From Gammaproteobacteria bacterium (GTDB lineage Bacteria > Pseudomonadota > Gammaproteobacteria > SZUA-229), in contig JAOUQA010000116.1 of assembly GCA_029879605.1 (NCBI GenBank), forward strand, positions 1 to 6,656: a stretch of DNA of 6,656 nucleotides. Direction: 5' to 3'. A model generated the notes under the pieces. It worked only from the letters and a program-made list of their open reading frames with translations. It ran no database searches and was not told the origin of the DNA. Positions within the stretch are counted from its first letter, which is position 1, and each line of letters starts with the position of its first letter. This document shows, one piece after another, positions 5,966 to 6,656 of the stretch. The translations under genes and the position numbers were made by a program.

Positions 5966-6656
5966 TTAAACAACACCTGCCTTAACCAGGGCTTCACGAA
6001 CATCCTTATGAAAACATTCAGAAAAAGGTGTCAATGGCAAACGAATACCTGACTCGATAAGCCCCATCTCCTGTAATGCCCATTTAACCGGGATCGGATT
6101 TGCCTCTAAAAATAATGTTTCATGCAGACCTTCAAGTGGTCTATTTAGTTCCATTGCCTTTTCACGTTCTCCTGCCAGGGCTGCTGCACACATATTTGCC
6201 ATCGCGCCAGGAGCAACATTGGTAGTAACCGAAATCACCCCATGACCACCCTGTAACATAAACTCGGTACCCGTGGCATCATCTCCACTATAAATATCGA
6301 AATTAACACCACAGAGAGTTTGAATCTCAGTTAGACGCTGTAAATCACCAGTGGCTTCCTTGATGCCGATAATATTAGAAACCTCTGCCAGGCGGGCAAT
6401 CGTCTCTGGCAACATATCACAGGCGGTACGACCCGGCACGTTATAAAGAATCTGTGGTACAGGAACAGTTTCAGCAATTTTTTTATGATGCTGATACAAA
6501 CCTTCCTGGGTAGGTTTATTGTAATAAGGTGTTACCAGCAGACAGGCATCTGCTCCTGCCTCCATGGCACATCGTGTCAGGGTAATCGCTTCAGTGGTTG
6601 AATTAGCACCTGTACCGGCAATAACAGGTATACGGTCACTAACCAGTTCTACTGTA
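5966..6656 (-). CDS. dapA: 4-hydroxy-tetrahydrodipicolinate synthase, 5' end outside the window
   Basis: DapA condenses pyruvate with L-aspartate 4-semialdehyde to give 4-hydroxy-tetrahydrodipicolinate, the committed step to diaminopimelate (for peptidoglycan) and lysine. The gene is cut by the right edge: 229 complete codons are visible, matching about residues 63-292 of the E. coli enzyme, so roughly 62 N-terminal residues, including the TTGES region, lie outside. The reading frame stays open to the edge, beginning TVELVSDRIPVIAGTGAN; the ATG at 6565 is internal. Catalytic residues are in place: the YNVPGRT segment supplies the tyrosine (E. coli Y133) and arginine (R138), and IGIKEATGD supplies the Schiff-base lysine (E. 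coli K161), encoded at 6359-6361. TPYYNKPTQEGLYQHH and GGHGVISVTTNVAP are also typical. The stop is one base from the bamC start, so the two are probably translated together. Confidence 0.97.
   Translation of the reverse strand, partial: TVELVSDRIPVIAGTGANSTTEAITLTRCAMEAGADACLLVTPYYNKPTQEGLYQHHKKIAETVPVPQILYNVPGRTACDMLPETIARLAEVSNIIGIKEATGDLQRLTEIQTLCGVNFDIYSGDDATGTEFMLQGGHGVISVTTNVAPGAMANMCAAALAGEREKAMELNRPLEGLHETLFLEANPIPVKWALQEMGLIESGIRLPLTPFSECFHKDVREALVKAGVV
5974..5978 (-). promoter_or_regulatory. Ribosome binding site that supports the bamC start at 5964
   Basis: On the minus strand AGGTG lies 9 bases before the ATG at 5964, inside the last codons of dapA. It matches the anti-Shine-Dalgarno complement well and is the main sequence evidence for choosing this start over the in-frame ATG at 6003. 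Confidence 0.5.

Noticed and set aside
5965..6003. Longer BamC start overlapping the end of dapA
   Set aside because: The start at 5964 has a better ribosome binding site and begins directly at a standard lipoprotein signal; the extension would put a charged stretch ahead of it.
1..6656. Undescribed defence, mobile or biosynthetic system
   Set aside because: Every long frame is a recognised housekeeping gene with intact motifs, intergenic gaps are short, and there are no direct repeats, integrase/transposase genes or composition breaks that would indicate an inserted system.

Overview
The window reads as housekeeping chromosome from a gammaproteobacterium of moderate G+C content. A BamC-type lipoprotein gene directly behind dapA is a gammaproteobacterial arrangement, and xseB-ispA-dxs is a common gammaproteobacterial operon. 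The sequence does not allow a genus call; use of FolE2 next to QueD and the BamC divergence from the E. coli protein suggest a non-enteric lineage. All genes are intact except the two cut by the window edges.

Layout, left to right. Positions 1-468 (minus strand) hold the N-terminal 156 residues of a CPA2-family cation:proton antiporter. It is divergent from xseB-ispA-dxs (585-3588, plus strand), whose genes are separated by 2 bases or overlap by 1 and are probably co-transcribed. XseB is the small subunit of exonuclease VII. Dxs and IspA are the entry enzyme of the MEP isoprenoid pathway and the farnesyl diphosphate synthase that uses its products. After a 56-base gap with a good sigma-70-like promoter come queD and folE2 (3645-4829), a two-gene unit. 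FolE2 makes 7,8-dihydroneopterin triphosphate from GTP and QueD turns it into 6-carboxytetrahydropterin, the first two steps towards preQ0 and queuosine. FolE2 can also feed folate synthesis.

The right third is on the minus strand and converges on folE2: dapA (partial, 5966-6656), then bamC (4885-5964) after a 1-base gap. A probable intrinsic terminator for bamC lies in the 55-base convergent gap. DapA commits aspartate semialdehyde to lysine and diaminopimelate; BamC is an outer-membrane lipoprotein of the beta-barrel assembly machine.

I see no mobile element, tRNA or rRNA, CRISPR array or phage gene, and no gene-free stretch longer than 120 bases. I found no evidence of an undescribed system. 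The items worth a second look are small: regulatory signals between dxs and queD, a bulged hairpin in the antiporter/xseB divergent region, one-sided termination between folE2 and bamC, and a striking over-use of the word CCAGTA/TACTGG.
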